The position numbers were made by a program, and so were the translations under genes. Below the pieces are notes generated by a model, which saw only the letters and a program-made list of their open reading frames with translations, made no database searches and was not told where the DNA came from. Positions 30,978 to 42,251 of a stretch of 64,000 nucleotides of DNA are shown piece after piece. This DNA is from Pyropia yezoensis (lineage: Eukaryota > Rhodophyta > Bangiophyceae > Bangiales > Bangiaceae), in contig CM020620.1 of assembly GCA_009829735.1 (NCBI GenBank), forward strand, positions 20,310,020 through 20,374,019, in the 5' to 3' direction. Each line of letters begins with the position of its first letter. Positions within the stretch are counted from its first letter, which is position 1.

Positions 30978-31597
30978 CGGGGGCCAAGGAGACTGGGAGG
31001 GGGGCGAGGAACAAAGGGGGCATCCCTGTTCCCGACGCTGCTGTTGCCGCTGCCGCCGGCGGCGCGGCGGTCGCGCGCGCAGCGGCGGTGGCGGCGCACG
31101 CGGCGGCCATCCAGGCGGCGGTGCGGCGGGTGGCGGGCCGCCGGGACGTGGCGGTGCGGGTGGTGGTGGTGGACAATGGGGCAGAGCGGGCGGCCGCCGG
31201 CGCGGCTGCCGGCGCCAGCGGCTGGGCTGCCGCGTCCCCCCTCGGGGACGGCCACGCCAACGGCAGCGCCGGCGGCTCTGGCGGCGGTGCTGCCGCTGCC
31301 GCCGCCGCCACAGCCACTGCCGCCGCCGTCGCCGCCACCCCCATCGGTGCTGCCGCCACGCCCACCCCCACAAACGCTACCGCCACCCTCCCCGCCGCCT
31401 CCGCCTCCGCCGGTGGGGCGCCACGCGCGCCCACCGACGCCCCCCTTGTCCCCGTGGGCACGGACGCGCTTGCCGCCGCGCTGACCGCGGCAGCCACCAC
31501 ACCCGGCCCGCCGCTGGTGGTCCGCCGCGCGGCCACGCGGTGGGAGGCTGGGGTGGTGGTCGCGGCGGTGCTGGGCGTGCTGTGGCAGCTGCTCTAA
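27783..31597 (+). CDS. Calponin-homology domain fused to TOC34/TOC159-type GTPase, tail-anchored
   Basis: Exon 1 is 27783-28315, the intron 28316-28560 (GTACGT to CAG), and exon 2 28561-31597, giving 1189 residues. The intron exactly reconciles the ATG-bearing frame with the domain frame. A CH domain is encoded at about 28690-29010: TVRAWLTTRLGF, LADGLVNGVALCLAMGL, NVPVFLSRAAAVGVPPAERF, SVADLVSRRDLPRVFRCVAA. The GTPase follows: G1 GASGAGKSATVNTLFGR (about 29420), G3-like VTVRVTELPGPAGG (Thr-Glu-Leu-Pro-Gly instead of Asp-Thr-Pro-Gly), the TOC hallmark AVLLVERLDV, and FGARVWARTVVALTHGGDLP (about 30860-30915). A long Ser/Pro/Gly insert separates G1 and G3. The last residues WEAGVVVAAVLGVLWQLL form a membrane anchor, as in TOC34. 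Family knowledge places such GTPases at the plastid outer envelope as preprotein receptors. The CH domain suggests an actin or microtubule link, which is an inference. Confidence 0.75.
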
Positions 31598-31790
31598 ATG
31601 CGGTGGAGGGAAGCGGAGGGGAGGGGAGGGGGGGACGAAGGAAGGAGGCGACGGTCCCCTCGGTCGAAAAAAAACAAACGCACAGAAGAGGCCGCGCGGC
31701 CCTCTTCTCTGTGTTTCCCGCCCCCCCCCACCTCATCCGTCCATGGCCCAAACATCACCACGGGCCCTTCCGACCAAAAAGAGCCGGGGT

Positions 31791-32174
31791 TTATGTCGCC
31801 GTGACCGCTCGAGCGGCGGGCCGCTCCTCCACCCTCCCGCCCGCCCCCCCCCTCCCGTCCCACGGCAGGGGCCCCCCGTACATATGCGCCCCGCAGTGGT
31901 GGAAGAGCCCCCGCAGGGCGGCACACCCCTGCGGGTAGGGGTGGTAGCGCACAAACGGGTTGCGGCCCGCCCGCTTGGCGCGGAGGCCCGCCCGCGCGCA
32001 CGCGTACGGGTCGGCCGCGATGGCGGCGGCGGTGGTGGCCTCGCCGGCACGCGCCGCGGCGAGCGCCGCAGACGGCGGCGCGCCCGTAGCGGCGGCGGCG
32101 GCGGCGGCGGCGGCGTCTGGCGGGAGCCACTCCTCCCCCGTTGTGCCGTCCATACTGCTGCTGCCATCGACGGC

Positions 32175-32210
<36 letters not shown>

Positions 32211-33363
32211 CCCTTCGTCACCTGGATCAATGCCGATAAACGAAAAGGCGGTGGCGGGGAAGCGGATGGCGCGGCGGTGGAGGCGGGAGAAGCGCCCCCG
32301 CTTGAACCCAAACGAGACGACCGTTATGCGGGACGGGTAGGCGCCGGTCACCTGCGCAAAGCGGCAGACGGAAAAGAGGAGGTTCTCGTAGCTGTCCCGC
32401 GCGTGCTCCTCGGCCACCACGCGGCGCGCCACGGGGGGGGTGCCCCGCCAGCGCGTCGCGTCGGCCGGGGCGGCAGTGGCAGCGGCGGCGGCGGGGGTGG
32501 CGGTGACGGCGACAGCGCCGTCGGCACCCACCGTCTCGTTGGCCCACCACCCCATCGTGTGGGCCACCCGCCAGTACGTGTCGGCTTCGGAGCGGGGCCC
32601 CGCGGCGGGCCGCGTTTGCCCCCCCGAAAAGACGAGCAGCGCCGCCGGGTCGGCGGCGGCGGCGGCCACCCCCGCTCGGATGTGGGCGACCATGGTCGCC
32701 ACCTGCCCCGCCTGGTACGGCTCGAGCACCCAGTTGGCCTCGTCCGCCACCGCCTCGGGCGTCCACGTGGCGCCAACAAACACGGCGTGGCCGGCGACCA
32801 TGACCAGGTGGGTCAGGAGGGGCGAAGCGGGGGGGGTACTCCCACCGGCACCGCCGCCGCCGCTGGCAGTGGGGAGGGCGGGGGAGAGGGGGGCAAACGC
32901 CGCCCGGAGCGCCGCCGCTGACGACGCGGTCGTGTAGTCGCCCCCGCCCGCCGCGTCGGCCGCATCAGCGACCGCCGACGCCACCCGCCCGCAGCCCGAC
33001 CGCAGCAACAGCATCGCGACGACACCGAGGGCGCCGAGCCAGGCGGCCACCGCCAGCGCAGCCGCGGCAGCCAGCCGCCGCGGGCGGTCGGCGGCAAGGC
33101 CCAGCCGACAGAGACGGGCAGGCAGGGTGCCGCCGCCGCCGGGCGCGTCTGCACCGCCGCGGGTACCCCCGCGGGGAGCCCACGACGGCAGCCCGCCGGG
33201 GCGACGGCGGGACGCGCCACCAACGCCATACGCACTTGACGTTGGGGGTGGGGGCAGCAGCGGCCCCGCGGCGGTGACCTCCCCGACGCCGCCCGCGGCG
33301 ATACCCCCGCCGCCACTACCATTCCCTCTGGTGCCGTCATTGCCGCCACCGTCGCCGCCACCG

Positions 33364-33404
<41 letters not shown>

Positions 33405-33539
33405 ACCACCACCGCCACCGCCACCGCCACCGCTCCTGCCCCGCGTCCCACCGCTGTTGACCACAACCAGGCTGGACAGGTTGCCAGTCGACGCGAGCCG
33501 GTGGGGCGCCGCCGCCGCACGTGCGACGGGGCCGACCAT
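31791..33539 (-). CDS. DUF218/YdcF-like membrane protein
   Basis: 582 residues from the ATG at 33539. The N-terminal ~110 residues are Gly-rich. A single membrane segment (LAAAAALAVAAWLGALGVVAMLLL) lies near 175. The conserved domain starts LVMVAGHAVFVG, continues LEPYQAGQVATMVAHI, ALLVFSGGQTRPAAGPRSEA, EEHARDSYENLLFSVCRF and ITVVSFGFKRGRFSRLHRRA, and ends FSFIGIDP. This matches the eukaryotic branch of the DUF218/YdcF family, whose enzymatic role is not settled. Ala runs interrupt the domain. Signal-anchor (type II) topology is likely, with the domain in the lumen or outside. Its 3' end lies 193 bp from the convergent TOC/CH gene. Confidence 0.75.
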
Positions 33540-33820
33540 TGGAGGTTCAGCTGGGGAGAGGGGCGGGGGAGAGGGGCGACCGCACGCTCATGCAGCCACA
33601 GGCCGCCGTGAGTGCACCTCCACGGACTGCGAGGGGCAGGGGATGGACGGATTAAGGCGTGGGAGGGTGGGCGCGACATTGCAAAAGAAACCAGAGCAAG
33701 TAATGACCGAACGCCCGGGGCATCGAGAGGAGACGGTGGGCCACAGAGAAAATTGTCTCAATGCCGAGCATAACTATTTTTTTTTTACATATTGTAGCTT
33801 GATCACCTGCTCTCATATCC

Positions 33821-33904
33821 GGGTGATTGGTCTAGTGGTAACATTCACTCCATGATTCGCGCTTCGGGTGCGCGAGGTCCCGAGTTCGATTCTCGGATCA
33901 CCCC
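33821..33904 (+). tRNA. tRNA-Pro(CGG) with 12-nt ectopic intron in the D-loop
   Basis: The acceptor stem is GGGTGAT (33821-33827) against ATCACCC (33897-33903). The anticodon arm is CGCGC-TTCGGGT-GCGCG with anticodon CGG. The T-arm is CCGAG-TTCGATT-CTCGG. The D-arm reads GGTCTAGTGGTA and then TGATT only if 12 nt are removed (AACATTCACTCC at 33840-33851, or the same length shifted by one). Removal restores the T11-A24 and C12-G23 pairs and the usual eukaryotic tRNA-Pro D-arm; the remaining tRNA is 72 nt. Without removal the D-arm does not pair. The loop T-T-CGG-G-T matches tRNA-Pro. Ectopic D-loop introns are known from the red alga Cyanidioschyzon merolae. Confidence 0.85.
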
Positions 33905-33909
33905 GTTCC

Positions 33910-33913
33910 TTTT
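33910..33913 (+). terminator. Pol III terminator T4
   Basis: A TTTT run six bases after the tRNA end, the usual RNA polymerase III stop. Confidence 0.6.
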
Positions 33914-36072
33914 GGGTCAGCGGCATGCCGACGATGTCACTCAACTGGTTGACAATTGTGTCTGCTGGTCGTCAGCGAAGAACACCAACAATATCCTTCG
34001 CACGTTTTTTACTTCTTCCTGTCACGGGCGTGACGCTACGTAAAGCACTACAGGGACGTAATGGTTGGCAAGCCTGTCAGTGTGCTCATGTCAGATGGCT
34101 CATGGTGCCACAACCTGATGAGGTGCCAAAAAGCTATACCGTCAGCAAGCATTCAAGCTCTGGGTAGCCTCACACACACCCAGTTACAACGGGCTTTTTG
34201 CTGCCATACAACTTCAGACAGGCTTCAGATGCCTAATGTATGCTGAGACAACGGAGCGAGCAGTACAAATACATCAAGATAAAGAAAAGTGTGTATGTAC
34301 ATACATGGCGCGTATGTGGTAGGGAGGTACTCTGACTTGTTGCGGCCGAGCTCTCTCTGGGATTTTTGCGCGCACTTCCCAAAGACTTCGGTGCTCGAGC
34401 AGCTCGCTATTGCAACTCACGTGTCCACCCTCAAGTGGGTGTGCACAGGCGGCACGACGTGCTTCATCTCGACAGGAAGCAGCCGAAAGAGTAGTGTTCC
34501 CCTCCTCAACCATTGTAGGAGAAGTCGTGCGGTCGTCCACGTCCGCGGTACCCACGGCATCCAAGCTGACCTCACCCGTGCCCGTGACACTCGTGCAGCG
34601 GGGGAGCGCTAGCGAGCCGTTTGCGTAACAGCAGCCTGCGCTCTCCCACGAGAAATCCTGTTAACAACAGAGAAACAACAAAAGAAGAGTCCCTAACGAC
34701 GGTGGGCGCCTTCTTTCCCCGCACCCGAGCGAGCGGAATCCCATGTCCGTGCGCTGCTGCAGGCAGTGTTGGGTGGCTACTGTACTCCCCAGCGGATGTG
34801 TCAGGCCAGCATGCGTGTGTACGCGCCCGTGCCAACGCTTCCGTTGAGCTTGTTCCGCTCGCCCTTCCCTGCCCCCCTCTTCCTGCGGCAGACCCCACCA
34901 GCGCAGGGGTGGCACACCCGCCGGGAACCGCGGTTAGCACACGTGTATGCGGTACAGTATGTACTGCACATACATAAATAGTGCACGTCGCGGTCCCGCT
35001 GGGGGCCTGTGATCTCCCCCAAACTGCCGAAAATCCTGACAGTGACCTGGCATTGGCCATGGGGCCGCTGCGCACCACCGCGGTCGCGTGTGTCGTCGTG
35101 CAGCGCACCCCAGCGGCGACTGGGATCCAGCAATGGATGTTTCTTGGCCCTGCGAAGCCGCCCCCCTCGCGCGCGCTGGGGGGGGGCCGCCCCCCATGCG
35201 GCTTGCGACGGGAGCACAAGAAGGCTTGATTGAGGTGTCGGATCGGAGAGGCGGCCGACACCACCGCTGGGATCCCGAGCGGTTTCGTCGTGTGGGTGTG
35301 GGGTCGTCGCGGGAGCGGCCACCACCCCTTCCGCTGTGCCCCTCGGGCAGGACGGTGCGGCCCCGTTGCCCGACCAGCACCCTCAGTCGCGCAAGCGCTG
35401 GCCCGCCTCTGTCCCTCCAAGATATGGTTTGGTCCATCCAAGGTACATGTCCGATACGTGACAAGACGGACTGTGGACAGGCTGACCCCTTGGCCTCGTG
35501 GCCACGTGGGAGCGCCTGAAGGGTGTGGGGAAGGGGTGGCGCGTGTCAGGCTCTTGTCCATTCTTGTTTTTCTACGCTCTTCAGGCCACGGGATCCCGCC
35601 ACCGCGAGCAGATGCGCGCGGCGAGCACGAGGACCACACACCTCCGGTGCGCACAGCGGGGGCATCAGCCGCTGCCATGCGGCACTCCTCTCCACCCCGC
35701 CTCAGGCGCGCGCGCCCGGTGGCCGGTGTGGTCCGCCATCGTGGAACGGCGCGCTGGGCACAGGGCCGGCGAGGGACTAGAAAGGTGAACCGCTGCGACG
35801 AGCGGGACAGCTCCGTGCGCCAAGCACATCACCGCCAAGACCACCAGCGGCTGCTCGCGCTGCTCTTTCACCTGTACCCCCCCACCTCTGTCTTCGCTTA
35901 CCCCCTCACCTGCCGCCACGGAGTTTCACGGTCGTCTTCTCGCCCCCGCCCCCCCCCCCCTCCCCCCTGGCTCCCCCCGCTACTCTCCTTGACGACGTTG
36001 CCTCGGGGAGAGTAGGTGCCCTCCCCTTGCACCGCCGCCACCCTCATCTTTCCCCGGCCGGTGGTTCCCACC
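33914..36072. other. 2.1-kb intergenic region, nothing recognised
   Basis: Moderate GC sequence with no domain in any frame. It contains the promoter of the MFS gene at its right end, where C- and T-rich runs precede the ATG at 36073. Confidence 0.45.
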
Positions 36073-37938
36073 ATGCGCCGGGCGCTGTCCCCCCACGGGG
36101 CGGCAGCGGCACGGTCGCCTCTCCCCCCCGCGCCCCCACGCACCCCCGTGGTCGCGTCCCCTCCCGTGCCTGGCCCCCCCCCAGCGCGACCACGCCTCGG
36201 CCGGCTGGTGCTGCCGTCGGTGTTTGCGCTCGGCGCGGGCGCCACCGACGCAATCTTCTACGTGCACTTTGCGAATAGCGTCCGCAACCTGGGGGGTGGG
36301 TGGTTTGTGGGTCTCGGTGCCCTTGCGGCGGGCGCCGCCGCGTCGCTGGTCATTGCGCCGCTCGCGGCGGCGGTGTCCGACCTCAAGCTGGGCGGCCGCA
36401 AGCCGCTAACGCTGCTGTTCAACCTGATGTCCCTCCTTGCCGCTGCCTCGGTGGCCATTGTCGTGGACACTGCACCGGGCGAGCCGGGCGCGCGGGACCT
36501 CCCTGCATACTATACGTCCGTTGCCTGCCTGGGGGCCCTCTACCGGGCGCTCACTCTGTCCTCCCCATCTGTGCCAACGCTCATTGAGACGAGTCTCCAT
36601 GGCGACGCGGCGGGCTTCCCCGCCCGCCGGGACGCCGCACTGTCATTTTTTTACGTGTGGACCCGCCTTGGCCTCGCCGCGGGCATTGGTTCCATCTACT
36701 CCTTTGTGGGCCGCGAGCGGCCCATGTGGTTCCAGCTCGTGGCTGCGATCGTGGGGATCATTACCCTCGCGACCAGCTCTGGCCTCGTCCGCCGGCCGCC
36801 GGCAAAGGCCCCACTGCCGCCGGGCGCGCCGCCGCCGCCGCCGCCGCCGTCGGTGCTCCGAAAGGTGCTGTCTGATCAAAAGAAGGCGCTCCTCAAGACG
36901 CCGCCGGGGGTGCACAAGCTCTACGTGGCGTGCCTCTTTTACGGCGTGGCGTACGGCCTGCTGGCCGCCATCACGGGGCCCTACTACAGCACCGTCATTT
37001 TTAGAGAGGCGGCCGGCACTTCTAAGGTGGTCCGGTGGACGGGTATCGCAACGGGCATGAATTTGGTGATTGGTATCGTCATTGACGGGCTGGCGCCCAA
37101 GGCCGCCAAGCTGATCGGCCCGAGCGCGTCTCGCTGGCTGTGGCCATCGGCCCTGCTCTTTGGTGCCGGCCTCTTCACCGGCCTGTCCATCACCAGCACG
37201 GCCGTAGTGGCGGTGACGCTCCTCTCCCTCCAGGGCATTCCAATGGCCGCGCACAGCTTCTTCTCTCTCGTTGGCGCAGGGGCACTCGTCCACCCGTCGT
37301 TGCGCGCAACGACCTTTGGCGCGCGGCTGGCGAGCCAGATTATGGGCAGCCTCATTGGCGCCGTTGTCGCCGCCGTCCTGGCCACGCAGCGGCCCGAATG
37401 CTTCCGCGACGTCATGACGCTGAGCGCGGCCATGTGCGTGGCCGCCGCGATAGCGTCCCTCACCGTGGGCGAGTTTCCCCCGCTGGAGCGCGCCAAGGGC
37501 GTAGCGACCAACGCCAACGTGCTGGTCAGCTACGCCTTTCGCCGCCACCACCGGCCCGGGTGGGGTGACAGTGGGCCGCGTGGGACCCCCGCCCCTGGCG
37601 CGGGGCCCGGCAACCCAGGCGGCGGCGGCGGCGGCGACCGCAACCCCGACAGCGGCGTTGGCGGCGACGACGACGGGGAGGGGGATGTTGAAAAGGGCGA
37701 CGACGCGCAGGCAGCCAAGGCGCACAGCCTCTCCATGCAGCTGGGCACGGACCCCGAGTGGCAGATGGCTTATTGGAAGGACGACGAGCGGTGGTACCAT
37801 GACGAGTCCCTGGCCGAGCTGGCCGTGCCCGAGCTGTCGCCCCTGACGCCCAGACCTGCGGGCATGGCCGACGATGGCGACGGTGGTGACGGGTGGACTA
37901 CGACGAATATCCAGGACTTTGCGGCCGGCTGGCGCTAA
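36073..37938 (+). CDS. 12-TM major facilitator superfamily transporter
   Basis: 621 residues from the ATG at 36073; a GTG further up the frame was not used. Twelve hydrophobic helices are visible, six on each side of a Pro-rich/basic central loop near residues 250-290. The first begins LPSVFALGAGATDAIFYVHF and the last MCVAAAIASLTVG. The loop after TM2 reads SDLKLGGRKPLTLLFN, which has the Asp and Gly-Arg-(K/R) features of the MFS loop 2-3 motif. TM4 carries Arg (YRALTLSS). The ~130-residue C-terminal tail is acidic, Gly-rich and cytosolic. No substrate motif is decisive; the shape would suit a sugar or organic-anion carrier of the GPH/MFS type, but the substrate is unknown. It is convergent with the MADS gene. 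Confidence 0.7.
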   Translation: MRRALSPHGAAAARSPLPPAPPRTPVVASPPVPGPPPARPRLGRLVLPSVFALGAGATDAIFYVHFANSVRNLGGGWFVGLGALAAGAAASLVIAPLAAAVSDLKLGGRKPLTLLFNLMSLLAAASVAIVVDTAPGEPGARDLPAYYTSVACLGALYRALTLSSPSVPTLIETSLHGDAAGFPARRDAALSFFYVWTRLGLAAGIGSIYSFVGRERPMWFQLVAAIVGIITLATSSGLVRRPPAKAPLPPGAPPPPPPPSVLRKVLSDQKKALLKTPPGVHKLYVACLFYGVAYGLLAAITGPYYSTVIFREAAGTSKVVRWTGIATGMNLVIGIVIDGLAPKAAKLIGPSASRWLWPSALLFGAGLFTGLSITSTAVVAVTLLSLQGIPMAAHSFFSLVGAGALVHPSLRATTFGARLASQIMGSLIGAVVAAVLATQRPECFRDVMTLSAAMCVAAAIASLTVGEFPPLERAKGVATNANVLVSYAFRRHHRPGWGDSGPRGTPAPGAGPGNPGGGGGGDRNPDSGVGGDDDGEGDVEKGDDAQAAKAHSLSMQLGTDPEWQMAYWKDDERWYHDESLAELAVPELSPLTPRPAGMADDGDGGDGWTTTNIQDFAAGWR

Positions 37939-38631
37939 GCGCTGGCCGCCTCCCTCAAAGTGGCGGTGGTGGTCGTCGCGGCGGTGGTGTGAGTGGAGCC
38001 GCTTCTGGTGCCGTGTGCGTCGCGTCGCCAGCCGTGCGGGGTCGATGTGCTGCCGCGGTGGGGGCGGTTTGGCCGCGCTGCTGTGTGACCCCGTCCCTCT
38101 CACGCGCTTTGTTCTTTTTTCGACAAGCGCGGGTGAATGAGGGGCGGCCGTTGATAAGCGCTCCACAGCCGCTGTGAGGTCGAACAGCTGGGGGCGGCTC
38201 ACAGGCGGAGGCAGGACCGCGGGTGTGGGCTGCGCGTCTGTGACCGCCGCGGCCGTGCCGTGCGCTCTGGTGGTTGCCCTTGAGCTCTTGCGCACCAATT
38301 GGTTGGCGCGCCACTGCTTGTTACCTTGCGCCTCGTGCTGGTTGCGTTGTGCACGGCGCGGGGGGGTGTGTAGGGACCGACGGTCACAGCGTGGGCCGTC
38401 TGTCGACTGAGAGGAAGAAATAAATAACAGAGTGCGCGTTGGTATAGTACACGGGCCTCGCGCCCTCATGACAAAGAGCGCCGAGTGGATTGGATTGCAC
38501 AGATTGGGGGGCGTCGCCCCGCTCGCGAGCACCCCCCTTGACAAGATAGTGGGGCGCACCCCTGCAGCCCGACACCGATCGATCCCCCTCCCCCCCCCGC
38601 CCTACCCCCCTCCCCCCACCCCTCCCTGCCG
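37939..38631. other. Convergent intergenic region, nothing recognised
   Basis: Lies between the 3' ends of the transporter and the MADS gene. No coding or RNA signal is visible; C-rich near 38580-38630. Confidence 0.45.
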
Positions 38632-38836
38632 TCACTGAGAGTTGGTGCGGAAGAACTTTTCGGGAGGCTCGGCCACTCCGCCCCCCACCCCCATCGTCGG
38701 GTCAAACGCCCCCCACGGCCGGCGGCCGAGGACGCTCGCCAGCGGCGACGCGAGCGGCAGCAGCCCCGCCTCGCGCGGGGAGGGGAGCCCCCACCCCCCC
38801 ACCCCGCCGCTGCCGCCGGGGCCGCCGCCCCCCCAC

Positions 38837-38874
<38 letters not shown>

Positions 38875-40069
38875 GCTGCCGCCACCCCAGGAGGGCGTCA
38901 TCAGCGAGTCGCCCGTGTACGGCTCGACGGGCAGGGCGCCGAGGTAGGCCACGTCAAAGGGAGAGGTGGCGGCGGCGGCCGCCGCGGCCGACCCCAGCGG
39001 TGTGGGGCCGGCGCCAATCGCGCTGAGCGGCGGCCACCCGCCGCCGCTGAGGGCGGCAACCGCCGCCGCCGACGCGGCAGCGCCGCCGCCGCCGCCGCCG
39101 CTGCCGCCGCCCACCCCACCACCGCCGCCACCACAGCCGGCGCTGCCGAGCGTGAGGGACCCCGTGAGGGTGCCCCCGCCCCCCCCGAGGGGCGTCATGA
39201 GCCGAAACGGCCCGCCGCCGAGACCGCCGCCGGCAGGGAAGAGGCCGCCCGCGCTGCCCAGCCCCCCACACCCGGCGGTTGGCAGGGACCCCCACCCCCG
39301 CCCGAGCGCCGAGCTGCCCCCCGACCCGAGGCTGCTCCCATTGCCGCTGCCTGTTGCCGAGCCCAGCACCCCGTCGGCCCCCGCATAGTCGCCCACGTCG
39401 TCGGCGGCGACGCTCAGCGGCAACGGCAGCGGCAGCGGCAGCGGCGGCCCCATGCCGTCGGGGAGGGTGACAAACAGATCCCGCTTGAACCGCCCGCCGC
39501 CGGCCGCTGTGGTCGCCGACGCGGTCGGAAGCACCACCGCCGGCCGCCCTGGTGGCGCCGCCTGAGGCGGCGGCGAGCCACCACCCCCACCGTCGACGCC
39601 AACGCCACCACCAGCGCCCGCAGGCGGTTGGTCGCTCCCACTCGGCCGCCCCCCCTCGCTGCCCCCCGCGGGGCTATGCTCCCCGCCAGCCCGCCGCGGG
39701 GGCGTGCCAAAGCTCGCCAGCAACGCGTCGGCGTGGACGTCAGCAGCGGCCGAGAGGAAGCCGTCGGCAGCACCCCCCCCCCCGGGGGCGTCCAGGTCGC
39801 GCAGCCGCAGCGCGGGCGGGGGGGGGCGTCGTCGAGCGACCGCCGATGGCGGGGTCACCACCGTTATGGCCGTCGCGGAAGGCGACACCGCCGCCGCTGC
39901 GGGAGGCGCGTCACCTGCCCCAGCACATGCGCCGTCCGTCGTGGCAGAAGCGGCGGCAGCGGAAGCGGCGGCGGCGACGGAAGCTGTGACGGCGGGCCCA
40001 GCCGTCACGGGCCTCGTGGCCGCAGGGCGCCGGCGTGGTGGTGGTGGCGGCAATGGCAACGACGACGAC

Positions 40070-40100
<31 letters not shown>

Positions 40101-42159
40101 GCGGCGGCAACAGCGCCGCTTCCGACCCTACCGGCGTGGCGTCCGTCGTCGCAACCGCCCCCGCCGTTGGTAGCACCCCGAACGGCCCATATGGGCCGCC
40201 GCTGCCGTACGCCACGACGCCCACCATCTCGAGCGAGCTGTGCAGGTGCGCCGCCGCGGTGCTGGGCGTCATGGGCGACACGCCCGCATCCAGGCCGGCC
40301 GTCCCCGCGTCGCCGCAGCTGTCTGCGGGCTTAGGCGCCAGGGGGGCAACGACGGGGTGGCCTCCTCCCCCACGGCCGGGGTGGCCACCGCCGCCGTAGC
40401 TGTACAGCCCCCGCCCGCGGCCAGCCGTGTCGAAAAAAACGGTGCTGTTGCCACCACGGCCGGCAACCGCGGGGTGCGCGCCCGCACCGCAGGAGGGGGG
40501 GGGGCCCGCGAGCACGCCCCCGCCATTGCCAGAGCCGCCGACGGCGCGGCTGACAGCCCCGCGGGCGCTGGATCCCCCACCGTCGGGATGGACGCCCGCC
40601 TGCGCGGTAAGCACCGCGCTGGCCGCGTGGTGCATGGCCGCCACGCTGCTCCCGGAAGGGCGTACCCCGTCGCCCACCACGCCGGCGCTCCCATCACGGC
40701 CCACATCGAGAGGCGATGGGAAGTAGGTGCCATGGGCGTCGACGGCCACAGCCGGCCGCACAGCGGGCTGTTCGGCCGCGCCCCACACGGGCAAGGCGCC
40801 ACCGCCGGGACCGCCGCCACTACCGCCGCCGCCCCTGCCGCGTGCTGCCACCGGGGGCGACGGCCGTTCCTGGCCAACCCGACTGCGGGCTGGTGGCGGG
40901 GCCGGGGCCGGGGCAGCCGCCGCTGTGGCGGCGGCGGCGGCAGCGGCTGAGCCGCAGGCAAAGCTGGCGCTGCCACTCCCGCCGCCAACGCCGCTGCCAC
41001 CGCCGCCGCCGACGCCGCAGCCACCGCCGCCGTCCAAGCCGCCGGCGGGGCCGGGGGGAGGAATCCCCGCAGGCCGCCCGTCGGCACCGACGGGGGAGGC
41101 GGCGGCGGAAGGGGGCCGCCGCGTCGCCGCCGCGCTGGCCGCCATGGCTGCGTCCCGCAACGCCGGGTGGTTTTTTGGCACGTTGATGGCCGCCTTCGCC
41201 GCCTGGGGGTTGTGGAACTGCACAGCGAAACGAGACCATGGGCGCAATGGACAGAGCGACCACCAGGTAAGAGAGGCAGTACAGTAAAAGTTGGTTAGAG
41301 GGCTGACCGCAAGCGCGTCCAAGCAGCGGTGTGCTATGAAGATCATCCAAAAGCACAGAAGAAGCTCCCCAGCACGTCAAACAGGTCCACAAGCAGAGCA
41401 CCCCCTCCTCTTCCCCATGACGTACGTTCTTCAGACTCCGCCGCTCTGCGGGGCCTGCGTAGTTGGCGTACCGCAGGAATACTTTATCCATATCCGTGTT
41501 GCAGTACTCAAACAGCTTGCTCTTGCCGTTGAACACAACCACGCTAATGTCGCAGCCGCAGAGGACGGACAGCTCCATGGCCTTTTTGATCAGCCCGTTT
41601 TTCCTCTTGGTAAACGTCACCTGCGCCAGGGGGAAAGGGAAGGCGCAAAGGGGGCAAGAAGAGGAGGAGCACGACCATGCAGCAGGTGAACCGCCCAGTC
41701 AACCCGGGCGCCAACAAGAACAAAACCACGGTCAGACTACGGCTACGTCCCTCAAGACCCCGGGGTACGCAGAGCTGGGTCGCGCGCGGAAAACGAGTCA
41801 GCAGGGCTGCCGCAGCCAGCACAATGGCCGTAAAACGGCCGCTTCTCCACACGGGCTCTGGCCACCGCCAACACGCCCAGCGCCCTTCATCGGACCCCCT
41901 CACCCAGCCCATCCCCCACTCCCCCAACCACCCACCCTCCGCCCCACGCACCTGCCGGTTCCGCTCGTCCGGGATGTGGCGAATGAGTATCTTCTTGCGC
42001 ACTGCGCCGCCGCCACCCCCCCCAGACGTGTCATCCCCGCTGGTAGCCCGGCCCGCAGACCCGCCGCCGCCGCCCCCACCGCCACCGCCACAACCATCGT
42101 CCACGGTCGCCCAGCGACCCGACACCTTGCCTGCCTCTCGCCGACCACCACCACCGCCT

Positions 42160-42191
<32 letters not shown>

Positions 42192-42251
42192 ACCACCGCC
42201 GACACCGCCGCCGCCGCCGCCATTGCCGCTGTGTTGTGCCGACGACGACAT
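38632..42251 (-). CDS. MEF2-type MADS-box transcription factor (three exons)
   Basis: Exon 1 is 42251-41952 (100 codons), exon 2 41620-41426 (65 codons) and exon 3 41217-38632, giving 1026 residues. Both introns are phase 0: donors GTGCGT and GTACGT, acceptors GCGCAG and TGTGCAG. Together exons 1 and 2 give a full MADS box: RKKILIRHIPDERNRQ, then VTFTKRKNGLIKKAMELSVL, CGCDISVVVFNGKSKLFEYC and NTDMDKVFLRYANYAGPAER. The KLF-Y and STDMDKVxLxY-like end is MEF2 (type II) style rather than SRF. The N-terminus is a Gly run. Exon 3 codes mostly disordered Gly/Ala/Pro/Ser sequence with no K-box. It should bind CArG-like DNA as a dimer; partners and targets are unknown. The first intron divides the MADS box right after the first 16 residues. 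Confidence 0.85.

Noticed and set aside
34572..35678. 368-codon minus-strand frame
   Set aside because: No conserved motif, biased composition and no supporting splice or domain evidence.
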